Source of the DNA: Chloroflexota bacterium
GTDB lineage: Bacteria > Chloroflexota > Chloroflexia > QHBQ01 > JADMIH01
Direction of reading: 5' to 3'
NCBI GenBank assembly: GCA_015478675.1
Contig: JADMIH010000006.1
Coordinates: forward strand, 1-56,213
Length of the DNA stretch: 56,213 nucleotides
Part shown: positions 43,442 to 51,929 of the stretch, one piece after another
Layout of the letters: each line of letters begins with the position of its first letter
Position numbering within the stretch: the stretch's first letter is position 1
The notes under the pieces: generated by a model
The model's database searches: none
What the model saw: the letters and a program-made list of their open reading frames with translations, nothing else
Told to the model about the DNA's origin: nothing
Program-made: the position numbers and the translations under genes

Positions 43442-44533
43442 TTAGCTGACTACTACGCCCCGGCCTTCTTCTACTTCGCCAACTTCCCAGCAAGAGCCTC
43501 CTTCATCCTCGAAGATTGCGCGTACCCGGGCTATTTGCTCGGCGGGTATTGAGGCGAAGAGGCCGCCGGAGGTCTGAGGGTCAAACAAGAGGGTGAGGAG
43601 GTCGGAGCGAGTGTTGCCTTCCACATGTACTCTTACCACATTTTGGGGGCCGTTGGGGTGGGCGGCTTCGGCTTCTTCCACGAGAAGGTAGTCACGGTTG
43701 CGCCCTGTGCCGCCAGGCACTTGCTTGTCTTTGACATAGTCGAGAGCGCCATTTATCAACGGCACCTCAGAGGCGTCTATCCGCAGCCGCACTCCGCTCG
43801 CCTCAGCCACCTCCGAGGCATGCCCTAGCAGCCCGAAGCCTGTAATATCGGTGCAGGCGCGGATGCCCACCCCACGCAAGATGCGCGAAGCAGGGCCGTT
43901 TAGCTTCAGCATCCAATCTACAGCCTCTTGCAGGTGGGCAGGGTCGGCCCGGTCATTCTTGGCGGCTGTGGTGATAACGCCCGTACCGAGCGGCTTGGTG
44001 AGGATCATGCGGTCGCCGGGGCGCGCTCCGGCCTTTTGCATGATACGAGCCGGGTCTACAAGGCCTGTAACGCAAAGGCCGTACTTTGGCTCACGGTCGG
44101 TGACGGTGTGCCCTCCGCCAATTACCCCCCCCGCCTCATGCACTTTGTCAGCGCCGCCTTGCAAGATGGCGGTAAGTATCGCTTTATCAAGGTCGGTGGG
44201 GAAAGCCACGATGTTGAGGGCAAGGAGTACCTCGCCCCCCATCGCGTAGACATCGCTCATAGAGTTGGCGGCAGCTACTGCCCCGAAAGTGTAAGGGTCG
44301 TCTACCACGGGCGGGAAGAAGTCGAGGGTCTGCACAAGCGCCTGTGTGTCACTGAGGAGGTAAACAGCCGCGTCGTCGCCGGGGGCCAGACCTACTATTA
44401 AGTTGGGGTGCGTGTGAGACACTAAAGGGCGCAGCACCTGCGCCAGGTCGCCAGGACCCATCTTAGAGGCTCAACCGGCGCACGAAGCCAGGCTGGTTAG
44501 CCGCACGATAGTGCGCTTGTCCATATCTGACAT
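43442..44533 (-). CDS. selD: Selenophosphate synthetase SelD, a selenoprotein (Sec21 encoded by UGA)
   Basis: SelD makes selenophosphate from selenide and ATP, the selenium donor for selenocysteine and selenouridine and for some molybdenum enzymes. The plain ORF (from 44461) starts MGPGDLAQVL and lacks the catalytic residues. Reading upstream in frame gives MSDMDKRTIVRLTSLASCAG, then UGA at 44471-44473, then ASKMGPGDL. The UGA is at residue 21, exactly where SelD has its catalytic Cys/Sec, followed by the catalytic Lys24. GGAGGTGAT, a nine-base anti-16S match, lies 7 nt before the ATG at 44533. The rest shows GDDAAVYL, GGHTVTDREPKYGL and FDPQTSGGLF, all SelD motifs. The product has 363 residues including Sec. 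Confidence 0.95.
44428..44473 (-). promoter_or_regulatory. UGA-Sec codon with bacterial SECIS-like hairpin
   Basis: The UGA is at 44471-44473. GGCGCA-GGUGC-UGCGCC (44428-44444) forms a 6-bp stem with a GG-starting loop about 32 nt after the UGA, within the spacing known for bacterial SECIS elements. A smaller hairpin, GGGUC-CUGGC-GACCU, lies nearer the UGA. Confidence 0.7.
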
Positions 44534-44563
44534 GGCTGCTATCACCTCCTTTCCAGGGCTTCA

Positions 44564-44634
44564 TAGTGTGTACTGTGTAAGGGATTATAGACACAGCGTC
44601 TGTGCCCTCATCTTACACAGTACTCAGCACACTA
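44564..44634. repeat. Intergenic palindromic repeat (family B, copy 4)
   Basis: TAGTGTG...TACTGTGTAA pairs with TTACACAGTA...CACACTA. The core GGGATTATAGACACAGCGTC resembles the copy between the FHA genes. It lies between htrA and selD. Confidence 0.6.
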
Positions 44635-44642
44635 TACCAGTC

Positions 44643-45890
44643 CTATCGCGTGCCCAGGGTGGCTGGGACACTTAGGAGCTTGCCGTTGCGTATGACGCTC
44701 AAGGTAATCTTATCGCCTGGGCGGAACCTGGTGAGTATATCCGTCAGTGGATTGTTCTCATCAATCGTGATGTCGTTAGCCTTCAGGATAACATCACCAG
44801 GTTGCAGGCCCGCACGTTCGGCTCCGCTGTTGGGGGTCACATCTTCGACAAGCACACCGCTGGTCAGTAGATTGCCATTTGGGTCCCGCAGGTCGTAATA
44901 GGATGCTATCTGACGCGTAACGGGCTTTGTTGCAACCCCCAGGAAGGGGCGTGGTATGCTACCGCTTTGCAGGAGTTGCGCAGAGATCGTCTTTACGGTA
45001 TTGACAGGTATAGAAAAGCCGAGGCCTTCCGCCACATCGCCTTGCCCACTGGTGCTTCCAGTGCTGCGTACCACGGCAGTGTTGATGCCTATGACATTGC
45101 CCGACAGGTCGAGGAGCGGGCCGCCTGAGTTGCCACGGTTGATAGCGGCGTCGGTCTGAATCATATCGTCCATTGTGCCGTTATCACTCTGCAACTGGCG
45201 GTGCAAGCCGCTGACCACTCCTACCGTCACGGTATTGCGGAAGTCGCCGAGCGCCGAGCCAATGGCGATTACTGTCTCGCCCACCTTGATCTGGCTGGAG
45301 TCGCCGAGGCTTGTGAAGCCGGGCACAGGTCCACTCACTTTGAGTACGGCAAGGTCTGTAACCGGATCGGCGCCGACGAGTTGAGCGGGAACGCTGTCAG
45401 CGGTGGTGGAGTTCCGCGAGGTGTCAGAGGAGAAGATAACACTCAACCCGTTCTGCGCCGCGCCTGCGATCACGTGGTTGTTAGTTATTATGTGCCCCTG
45501 GTTGTCTATGATCACACCTGAGCCGAGCGCCTCGCCGCTGAAGCCCTGGCTGGGATCGAGCTTGTTGACCACAGTAACTACAGCTGGGCCTGTTTGCTCG
45601 ACCACTTTTACCGTGGCCTGCTGCTCGGCGGGTACTTGCCACGCGGCTCCGGTCTGCGCCTGCGGCGCTGTGTCAGCCGGGGCGGAGGCGCTAGAGGCGC
45701 TATCTGTAGAGTTGCCTTGTTGCCCTGTCGCGGTTGTCCCCTGCTGCGTCTGTGACACGTGGGCTGTCGGAGTGGCCCCGGCTTGTGGCACTGTGCTCAA
45801 GCTGCAACCCCCGATTAAAGGCGGAAAGAATGCGAGCACGACTATAAGCCATATGGGAGCCTTTTTACGTAGACTGTTTGACTGGTACAT
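44643..45890 (-). CDS. HtrA/DegP-like serine protease lipoprotein with PDZ domain
   Basis: This extracytoplasmic quality-control protease has 415 residues. The N-terminus (RKKAPIWLIVVLAFFPPLIGGC) is a lipoprotein signal with Cys29 at the lipobox, followed by a Ser/Thr/Gln-rich linker. The trypsin-like triad is His139 (ITNNHVI), Asp179 (PVTDLAVLKV) and Ser255 (NRGNSGGPLL). One PDZ domain follows at about 315-410 (NSGAERAGLQPGDVILKAN). It lies upstream of selD on the same strand, separated by a palindromic repeat. Confidence 0.94.
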   Translation of the reverse strand: MYQSNSLRKKAPIWLIVVLAFFPPLIGGCSLSTVPQAGATPTAHVSQTQQGTTATGQQGNSTDSASSASAPADTAPQAQTGAAWQVPAEQQATVKVVEQTGPAVVTVVNKLDPSQGFSGEALGSGVIIDNQGHIITNNHVIAGAAQNGLSVIFSSDTSRNSTTADSVPAQLVGADPVTDLAVLKVSGPVPGFTSLGDSSQIKVGETVIAIGSALGDFRNTVTVGVVSGLHRQLQSDNGTMDDMIQTDAAINRGNSGGPLLDLSGNVIGINTAVVRSTGSTSGQGDVAEGLGFSIPVNTVKTISAQLLQSGSIPRPFLGVATKPVTRQIASYYDLRDPNGNLLTSGVLVEDVTPNSGAERAGLQPGDVILKANDITIDENNPLTDILTRFRPGDKITLSVIRNGKLLSVPATLGTR

Positions 45891-46040
45891 AGGAGAACCC
45901 TGCCTTGCTATTCTAAATGATCAATGACTTGCAGCATACGCCCGCTGCATCTACTAAATAGTAAGCAGAGTTCGGGCCACGAAGCCCTTCGGAACTTACG
46001 AATCGCGCTGGCCTTAGATCAAGCTGTTGCAGCTTGCACC

Positions 46041-46334
46041 TCACTTCTGTTGGAAGCTGTCGTTAGTATAGAGCTTTGTGCCGGATGATGCAGCAGGGCG
46101 TACATACATGTCTAGATATAAGCGCCGCCAGTACTCATCATGTGTCACTCGCGTGTAGCCTAAATCCGCCAGGCGGTTTCTTATGTCTCCAATACTGGCT
46201 ATATCAAGGTAAGCAAACCACAACGTAGAATCCGCGTTACTATCCGTGCTCTGCCCGATCAGCGATAGCTGGTCAGATGAACTAAGATTGATATGCTTGC
46301 CGGAGAGAGCAGCAGGTTCATAGATGGTGATCAA
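46041..46334 (-). CDS. Short hypothetical protein, possibly a gene remnant
   Basis: This 97-aa frame contains a plausible folded C-terminal part (TLWFAYLDIASIGDIRNRLADLGYTRV, then EYWRRLYLDMYVRP). It recalls the soluble C-terminal tail of polytopic glycosyltransferases of this phylum. It has no good Shine-Dalgarno and no membrane part, so it may be the leftover 3' end of a deleted gene. No function can be given. Confidence 0.35.
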   Translation of the reverse strand: MITIYEPAALSGKHINLSSSDQLSLIGQSTDSNADSTLWFAYLDIASIGDIRNRLADLGYTRVTHDEYWRRLYLDMYVRPAASSGTKLYTNDSFQQK

Positions 46335-46392
46335 CTGCGAAAGCTAGGCAAGCAGCGCCCTCTGTCACTCACACTACCCACTTACCACCAAT

Positions 46393-47838
46393 TCATAATT
46401 CCCAGCCGAACCACCCCGCAGGGTCGGTGGCGGTCTGTGAAGGGCGGTATTCGCCGCTCAGGGGGTTCTGGGTGTAGTCGCCTTGCCATTTGCCGTTGTG
46501 GATGTTCCACAGGGCGTCTGCCACCGCGTCTACGTCGGCTGTGCTGTTGTAGAAGCCAAACGAGATGCGTACAGCGCCGGGCATGCCGCGCCTATCGCCG
46601 CAGCTTACCTCCTCACGCAATTCATGTATGCGATCAGTGGAGAGGCCAAAGAGACGCATGAGGTAGGGGTGGGCGCAAAAGCCGCCTGTGCGCGTGCCTA
46701 TCGCATATTCGTGGCTGAGGATAGCTGCGGTTTGCTGATGGTCGCTGTTCGCCAGGTTGAACGAGATAACGCCCAGCCTGTCTTGCGGCAGAGCAGAGTC
46801 GCGTGGGCCATATATTTGCAAGCCTGGAATGGCGTTCAGCTTTTCGAGGGCATACGAAGTGAGCTTGTGTTCGTGCTCAACTATCTCATCCCAGCCGAGG
46901 TCGTCCTGGAGAAATCGCGCCGCCGCTGCCATAGCGATAGCGCCCACAACGTTGGGGCTGCCCGCTTCTTCGCTGTCCGGCGGACCACTCCACATCTCCT
47001 CTTCTTCGGAAACGAACAGCACCGTCCCCCCACCTACAAGGTCGGGCATCCGGTTCTTGAAAGCCTCATGCGGGCCGATCAGCGCGCCGCAGCCCAGGGG
47101 GGCGTACATCTTGTGCGCCGAGAAAGCAACAAAGTCTATCGAGTCCGGATCGCCGACGCGCCCCACGCAGACCGGCCTGTGTGGGGCTAGCTGTGCCGCA
47201 TCCACCAGCAGCATAGCTCCCGCTTCGTGTACCAGGCGAGCTATGGGGTGTATATCGGGGATAACCCCCGTCACGTTCGAGCCGCCGGAGATCGCTACCA
47301 GCCTTACGTGTCCCTTGTTGGCCTCGAGCCGCTCTTTCAGATTCGGCAACACAGGTGCGCCGAAGTCGTCCACCGATACGCTTTCGACGTGGGCGCAGCG
47401 CCTTCGCCAGGCAAGAATGTTCGAGTGGTGCTCCATAAGGGTGGTGAGCACAACATCGTCTTCGCCCAGGGGTATGAGGCTGGCACACCTGTTTATAGCT
47501 TCTGTGGCGTTGCGCACGAAGACCACATGCCGCTCGCTCAGATCTGCGCCCATAAAGTGGGCAACGCGCTCCCGCGCCTGCTCATAAGCAAGTGAGGAGA
47601 CTTGCGACTTGAAGCCGCTGCCGCGATGCACAGCGGCGTACCATTCGAGGAAGCTATCAACCTTTGCTTTTACAGGACGCGCAATAGGAGTGGAAGCTGC
47701 GTTATCGAGGTTTATATATGGCCGGAGGGTGCCGTCGAGGACGGGAACGAGGGTGTGACCGCCTACTATGAGGTCCGACAGGTCGCCGCCGTTGGATTGC
47801 CGCTCTGTTTTTGTACAGTCAATCTCCTCAGCTTTCAT
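46393..47838 (-). CDS. Cysteine desulfurase-like PLP enzyme near selD
   Basis: This class V aminotransferase-fold enzyme of 481 aa starts at ATG 47838 with GGGAGGAACCTCT upstream. The PLP lysine is K243 in FSAHKMYAPLG. A cysteine sits at the desulfurase position, C388 in TRTGGFCAHPYLMRL, as in SufS/CsdA enzymes that release sulfur or selenium from (seleno)cysteine. MEHHSNILAW and TGVIPDIHPIARLVHEAG are family motifs. It has extra N- and C-terminal segments. Its closeness to selD makes delivery of selenium possible (inference). No suf genes are present. Confidence 0.85.
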   Translation of the reverse strand: MKAEEIDCTKTERQSNGGDLSDLIVGGHTLVPVLDGTLRPYINLDNAASTPIARPVKAKVDSFLEWYAAVHRGSGFKSQVSSLAYEQARERVAHFMGADLSERHVVFVRNATEAINRCASLIPLGEDDVVLTTLMEHHSNILAWRRRCAHVESVSVDDFGAPVLPNLKERLEANKGHVRLVAISGGSNVTGVIPDIHPIARLVHEAGAMLLVDAAQLAPHRPVCVGRVGDPDSIDFVAFSAHKMYAPLGCGALIGPHEAFKNRMPDLVGGGTVLFVSEEEEMWSGPPDSEEAGSPNVVGAIAMAAAARFLQDDLGWDEIVEHEHKLTSYALEKLNAIPGLQIYGPRDSALPQDRLGVISFNLANSDHQQTAAILSHEYAIGTRTGGFCAHPYLMRLFGLSTDRIHELREEVSCGDRRGMPGAVRISFGFYNSTADVDAVADALWNIHNGKWQGDYTQNPLSGEYRPSQTATDPAGWFGWEL

Positions 47839-48052
47839 AGAGGTTCCTCCCTTGCGCTCATCTTTGAGCGCGATAAGCACGGGCATGCCCATAGAGTCAG
47901 AGATAATATACCCCTCATATAAAGCCTTTGCAAGGCGAGTATGCGGCGTAAGTGGTCAACTCGGAGCGTGGCTACCTGCTAAACCACTGACCGCTGCTAT
48001 GATTGGCGGCCAGTGTAAGTAGCTCTCCACAAACTGCGTGGTCAGTCTCTTG

Positions 48053-48058
48053 TATAAT
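48053..48058 (+). promoter_or_regulatory. TATAAT -10 element before the 48130 gene
   Basis: A perfect TATAAT lies 72 bp before the ATG. I see no good -35. The remainder of 47839-48129 is non-coding and divergent. Confidence 0.4.
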
Positions 48059-48129
48059 AAACTAAGGGTTGAGCAAATAAAGAGTCGAGAGCGCCGCACA
48101 AACGCTAGAAGTACATAGAGGAGCTACTA

Positions 48130-48612
48130 ATGAACGATAGCGCAGAAAACAATGCGAACCGATCCGCTGAAGAAATAGCTTGGGACGAGGAGTTCAGCAA
48201 TATGAAGGGAAGTAGCCCTGGCATAGCGGCAGGCATGGCCGACCTGCTGGCGCTGGCGGTGAAAGTGCCTGCGGCTTTGCTACAGATGCCGCTGAATATG
48301 CTGCCTCCAGAGGCGGCACGACATGCGCGCACGGCAGCGCGTGAAGGTTTTCTGGCGGTGCGCTCGCTTCTTGATGCGCTTGGTGATGGCATCGAGGACC
48401 TGCTGGCAGAGCCGGACGATCAATCTTCGTCTACAGTTAGCGGCCCACAAGGTACGTGGGGCACGGCACGGCAATCTACCGTGCCGGTTGTTCCGTCAGG
48501 CAAGGCCAAAAAGATCGAGGTGAGCGACGACTCCACCCCGGCTGTAGCAATATCACCTGCGGAAATGGAGTCGACCGAAGGCCGAGGTTTGCGGGCTGAT
48601 ATAGATTATTAG
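48130..48612 (+). CDS. Hypothetical protein (160 aa)
   Basis: I do not recognise this 160-aa soluble protein. A GAGGAG Shine-Dalgarno sequence precedes the ATG. Residues about 10-95 are helical and partly amphipathic (GMADLLALAVKVPAALLQMPLNMLP, ARHARTAAREGFLAVRSLLDAL), which might bind a membrane surface or a partner. Residues 96-160 are Ser/Thr/Pro-rich and probably disordered. It has no enzymatic motif. It is followed by a strong bidirectional terminator. Confidence 0.6.
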   Translation: MNDSAENNANRSAEEIAWDEEFSNMKGSSPGIAAGMADLLALAVKVPAALLQMPLNMLPPEAARHARTAAREGFLAVRSLLDALGDGIEDLLAEPDDQSSSTVSGPQGTWGTARQSTVPVVPSGKAKKIEVSDDSTPAVAISPAEMESTEGRGLRADIDY

Positions 48613-48639
48613 CAGTAAGACCATGGGCGGCGAACGACG

Positions 48640-48683
48640 GGGCTGATGGGTGGGCGCTGCTACTAATCCCCACCCATCAGCCC
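48640..48683. terminator. 15-bp bidirectional terminator hairpin
   Basis: GGGCTGATGGGTGGG (48640-48654) pairs perfectly with CCCACCCATCAGCCC (48669-48683), followed by TTCGCTTCC. It separates convergent genes. Confidence 0.7.
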
Positions 48684-48697
48684 TTCGCTTCCTGCGT

Positions 48698-48945
48698 CTA
48701 GCTTTTCGTTGCAGGCTTCCACATGTGAAGAGTATGGCCCGCGGGGTCTTTGATAGAAAAGACGCGGCCAAAGGGCAAGTCGGTGGGTGGGCTTGCCATC
48801 TCTACGCCCCGGGCCGCTAAACTGTTGTAAGTCTCATCTGCATGGTCAACAAGCCACCAAATATCTGTGGAAGTAGCTTCGGTCGCTAGCTGAATAGCAA
48901 ACGTAGAACCCAGAGATTGCTTGAACTGTTGAAAATCAGGCGAAC
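48698..48945 (-). pseudogene. Truncated glyoxalase/VOC-family gene
   Basis: The frame ending at 48698 carries the C-terminal part of a VOC (glyoxalase/bleomycin-resistance) protein: STFAIQLATEATS, WWLVDHADETYNSLAARG, then GRVFSIKDPAGHTLHMWKP. The N-terminal half of the fold is missing. Upstream of about 48945 the sequence is instead the C-terminal end of the WYL regulator in another frame, so a deletion has joined two gene remnants. The frame can be extended to an ATG at 49030 but that part is unrelated sequence. Confidence 0.7.
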
Positions 48946-49610
48946 TATCCCTGTGGCTTCTTCTGCCAGGAGGGCGCGTAGAGATAGAGGCTCCAGCACT
49001 TTTACCTGTTGTCCCCAGCTGAGCAACCATTGCACAATTTCTTGTTCGCGGCGCACCTGGAGAGTTAGCAGCAGACCTTCCGCTGTATCTTCCATCTTTA
49101 CTGTGAAGAACGATGGGGCCTCTCGTACCCAGCGGCTAACTTCCGGATCGAAAAAGGCGCGAACAGTGATATTGCGCTGCCCTTCTGCAAAGTCTTGAGA
49201 GTAACTGTATCCCCGGCTGTATTGCCTGATATAAAGCGCAAGCTGTTCTGAAGGTTGTCTACTTCCGCGTGCAACTTCTCAGTTAGCACAGCTTCTATCT
49301 TGCGGCTGGCCGACTGCGCGGCTGCGCGGTACTGGGCGTCAAAGTTTTGCGCCATGAACTCGCTGCCGAGGAGCAGCATAATCGCTTCATCAGGATTAAA
49401 GGCGAGCGGTGGCAGAAAATAGCCTTCTACAAGCGAGTAGCCCTGGCCGGGAACGGCGGCCACCGGTACGCCCGCCTCGCAGAGCGCCTGTACATCTCTA
49501 TAGATTGTGCGCTTGCTCGTCTCAAAGGTAGCAGCCAGCTCTTCAGCGCGCTGCCGTTTCCTGGCCTGCAACTCCAGCACGATTGCCAACAAGCGGTCGG
49601 TACGGTTCAT
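48886..49610 (-). pseudogene. Frameshifted WYL-domain transcriptional regulator
   Basis: Residues 1-60 are the HTH of a DeoR/YafY-type regulator (MNRTDRLLAIVLELQARK, TSKRTIYRDVQAL), followed by the start of the WYL region (LPPLAFNPDEAIMLLLG). After GNTAGDTVT near 49200 the frame breaks. The homologous continuation, SQDFAEGQRNITVRAFFDPEVSRWV, lies in the next frame and runs through VRREQEIVQWLLSWG to about 48945, where it fuses with the VOC remnant. One base is missing or added near 49198-49205. The ligand-sensing domain cannot be made without correction. Confidence 0.8.
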
Positions 49611-49689
49611 ATCTATTTATGCCTTTGTGGTCGGTGATCGGCTGCATAGGGTGAGCCGGTCACTCACCGACCGAAGGCTAATACCTCTC

Positions 49690-49720
49690 AAAAAAGAAGG
49701 GCACACTTAGACGCGTGCCC
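49690..49720 (-). terminator. Rho-independent terminator after the sortase gene
   Basis: On the minus strand GGGCAC...GTGCCC (49699-49720) is followed by TTCTTTTTT (down to 49690), 33 bp past the stop at 49753. Confidence 0.8.
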
Positions 49721-49752
49721 CCTTTAGAGGCTATCTATTGCGCCCGCGAGCC

Positions 49753-51183
49753 TTATTGGGCTGCCTGGGCGAAGACCACCAGCCGTTTGTCATAGTTTTG
49801 CTGGCTGCGGTTGTAGATGCCCGCACAGGTGATGAGGTTGAGCCGGCTGGCGGAGGTAGCACCGAAAATGTCTTGCAGCGGGCATTTATCCCAGATGCAG
49901 GTGATTTGTGTGGTCACTACGAAAGCGCGGTCCTGCCCCTTGTCATCCCGCACATAAATACGGTCGCCCGGTTTCAAGGTGTTGATGAAGTAGAAGACAG
50001 CCTGCTTGATACCATACCAATCAAGATGACCATCTATAACAGCATTGCCCACGTTGCCGGGTACTGTGCCCGGCTTGTACCAGGCCACGTTAGCCGGGTC
50101 TTTCGGGATATCCATGTTGTTGTTCTTATCAACGCCAACCTGCTCTACCTTTGTATGCACTCCGAGCGCAGGTATTGTTAGCAACATAGGCATACCGGGC
50201 ACGGCCCTCGACTGTTTTTGGGGGCCGGGGCTGTCAGGGCCATAGCGCCACTGGTAGTAGTGCTGGCCGATGTTACCCATCTGCACCTGCCAGCCTTGTG
50301 CGAGACCCGGCACATAAGTGAGGACGCGGCGCTCAAAAGCCTGGATCAGCACCTCCTGGCGCTTGCCTTCGATCTTGGTGTTGGCCCAGTATGCGTCGGA
50401 GATAGGCAGGCCCATCGCGAACACCCACGGGTCGAGGAGAGGCTTGTTGGCTGTTGACATCCCTGAGCGTACCGCGCCTGAGCTGTTGAGGAAGCTCCAG
50501 AAGACTTGTGGCACGTTATGGCCTGTGCTTTTCTCGAAATAGGCGATCTTAGTTTCGGGGGCCTTCTTTGTAGGATCGTCTTTGACTGCGCCTGCCTTAT
50601 CAATGCGGCCTGTGGCATAGCCGCCATTGCTCTTGTCGGGCTGGCGACGTTCTCCTGCCGAGGTATTAGATACTGTGCCAAAGGAGGCGTAGGTGGGTGC
50701 GGTGGTGTCATCCGCGTCGGAGGCGAGAGGTATGGGCGCCGGTTTCTGGGTGATAAACTTGCTGTTGCCAACCTGCATCTGCCCTGAGATAAGCTCCACC
50801 GTAAGCAAGCCGTTGGTCACAAACCACTTATCGTCAGGCGACGCTTTGGGGTTGTTGATTTCCATGCGGCTTTTATCGAAGTACTGTACCAGGCGTTGTC
50901 CTGAGCCGTCAGGCGCTTCAGCATAAGGCTCCATCCCTGTAGCTGCGGGTGCAGGCCCCCATGTCCACGAGCGGGCTGTAGCTTTAGACGCTACCGGCTG
51001 GTCGTTGCGCATCCAGACATTCTCAAAGGCTGAGTCGGCGAAGGGAAGCGATGCTGGGAGGGCTGCCTGCTGTGCCTGGGCGGCTTGCGCTGCGGGCGCG
51101 ATAGGGAGAGAGGCGAGGGTAAGCGCGCCTACTACAGAGAATGTAGTGATGCGTGCTCTTGCTAATTTCATACTTCTGGTCAT
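49753..51183 (-). CDS. Sortase fused to a secreted QYFDKSRMEIN module
   Basis: This protein of about 476 aa has a signal peptide (ARARITTFSVVGALTLASLPIAPAAQA). A module (about 45-320) is homologous to the N-terminus of the glycoside hydrolase at 39443 (FENVWMRNDQPVAS, LVQYFDKSRMEIN, ISGQMQVGNS, IQAFERRVLTYVPG). A C-terminal sortase domain (about 335-476) has His in VIDGHLDWYG, Cys in NLITCAG and Arg in DKRLVVFAQ, resembling class E/F sortases. Sortases normally cleave C-terminal sorting motifs, and no such substrate is apparent here. I chose the ATG at 51183 to place the signal peptide first. Confidence 0.87.
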   Translation of the reverse strand: MTRSMKLARARITTFSVVGALTLASLPIAPAAQAAQAQQAALPASLPFADSAFENVWMRNDQPVASKATARSWTWGPAPAATGMEPYAEAPDGSGQRLVQYFDKSRMEINNPKASPDDKWFVTNGLLTVELISGQMQVGNSKFITQKPAPIPLASDADDTTAPTYASFGTVSNTSAGERRQPDKSNGGYATGRIDKAGAVKDDPTKKAPETKIAYFEKSTGHNVPQVFWSFLNSSGAVRSGMSTANKPLLDPWVFAMGLPISDAYWANTKIEGKRQEVLIQAFERRVLTYVPGLAQGWQVQMGNIGQHYYQWRYGPDSPGPQKQSRAVPGMPMLLTIPALGVHTKVEQVGVDKNNNMDIPKDPANVAWYKPGTVPGNVGNAVIDGHLDWYGIKQAVFYFINTLKPGDRIYVRDDKGQDRAFVVTTQITCIWDKCPLQDIFGATSASRLNLITCAGIYNRSQQNYDKRLVVFAQAAQ

Positions 51184-51262
51184 GCTGAGATTCTTTCTCC
51201 TGATAAACATTGGACTATATACACTACGGAGGATAAGCAATAAGGGCTGCTGCTCCTCCCCT

Positions 51263-51898
51263 CTATTTATTTAGTTTACCTGACAAATAGCCGCCGCGCA
51301 AGAGCGCCCTGTAGTCTTCCGGTGTGTCAACATCGCGTGGGCGTTCGTCCTCTGTAAAGGGTACTCGGCAGACCATCTGGGGGTGGGTTGTTACCAGCTT
51401 GCTGACGCCTGTATCGCCCGTGAGGGCCAGCAGTTCAGGAAAGGCCTCGCGAGCGCATAGAGTTGGCGGGCCTGGCTCGTCGCCGTAGAAAGGAATGGTG
51501 ATGGGCATTCGCCTCTTGCCGTAGGCAAGCACCAATCTCTCGACGATTCGCGGCGCAACAGCAGGCTCATCGCCGAGCATGATCATCGCGGCTTCAATCT
51601 CACCCATAAGAGCCTCTATGCCCACCGCCAGCGACGTTGATATTCCGTCCATATACAGGGCGTTGATCACGAATCTGGCCTGTAAGCCTCTGATCGCCTC
51701 ATACACATCGGGTAAATCGGGGCGCACGACTACCACCAGATCGGCAGGCTTTAGAGCCTCTGCATTGCGGACAGTGTGCCAGATAACCGGCCTGCCGTCG
51801 TGCAGCGGCAGCAGCAGCTTTGGCTCAGCGCCCATCCTATGACCACGCCCAGCAGCCAGGATGAGCACAGCTATATGTTGTTCCGCCAGCTTTGCCAT
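51263..51898 (-). CDS. mocA: Molybdenum cofactor cytidylyltransferase-like protein (MocA family)
   Basis: This nucleotidyltransferase of about 211 aa has the signature AVLILAAGRGHRMGAEPKLLLPL at its start, then LVVVVRPDLPDVYEAI, ALYMDGISTSLAVGIEAL, IMLGDEPAV and PRDVDTPEDYRALL. MocA adds CMP to molybdopterin for xanthine-dehydrogenase-type enzymes, and the family also includes selenium-dependent hydroxylase maturation proteins. The ATG at 51898 replaces longer, unsupported starts. It is divergent from the xdhC pair, whose start is 31 bp away. Confidence 0.85.
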   Translation of the reverse strand: MAKLAEQHIAVLILAAGRGHRMGAEPKLLLPLHDGRPVIWHTVRNAEALKPADLVVVVRPDLPDVYEAIRGLQARFVINALYMDGISTSLAVGIEALMGEIEAAMIMLGDEPAVAPRIVERLVLAYGKRRMPITIPFYGDEPGPPTLCAREAFPELLALTGDTGVSKLVTTHPQMVCRVPFTEDERPRDVDTPEDYRALLRGGYLSGKLNK

Positions 51899-51917
51899 GT
51901 GATCTATAGCCTTCGTG

Positions 51918-51923
51918 TATAAT
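51918..51923 (+). promoter_or_regulatory. TATAAT -10 element for xdhC, leaderless layout
   Basis: TATAAT ends 6 bp before the GTG at 51930, so the mRNA should begin at or next to the start codon. The in-frame GTG at 51915 overlaps the -10 and cannot be used. Confidence 0.5.
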
Positions 51924-51929
51924 CTTGAT

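Noticed and set aside
46757..47587. 276-aa and 235-aa ORFs antisense to the desulfurase-like gene
   Set aside because: The minus-strand product has complete PLP-enzyme motifs; the antisense frames have none.
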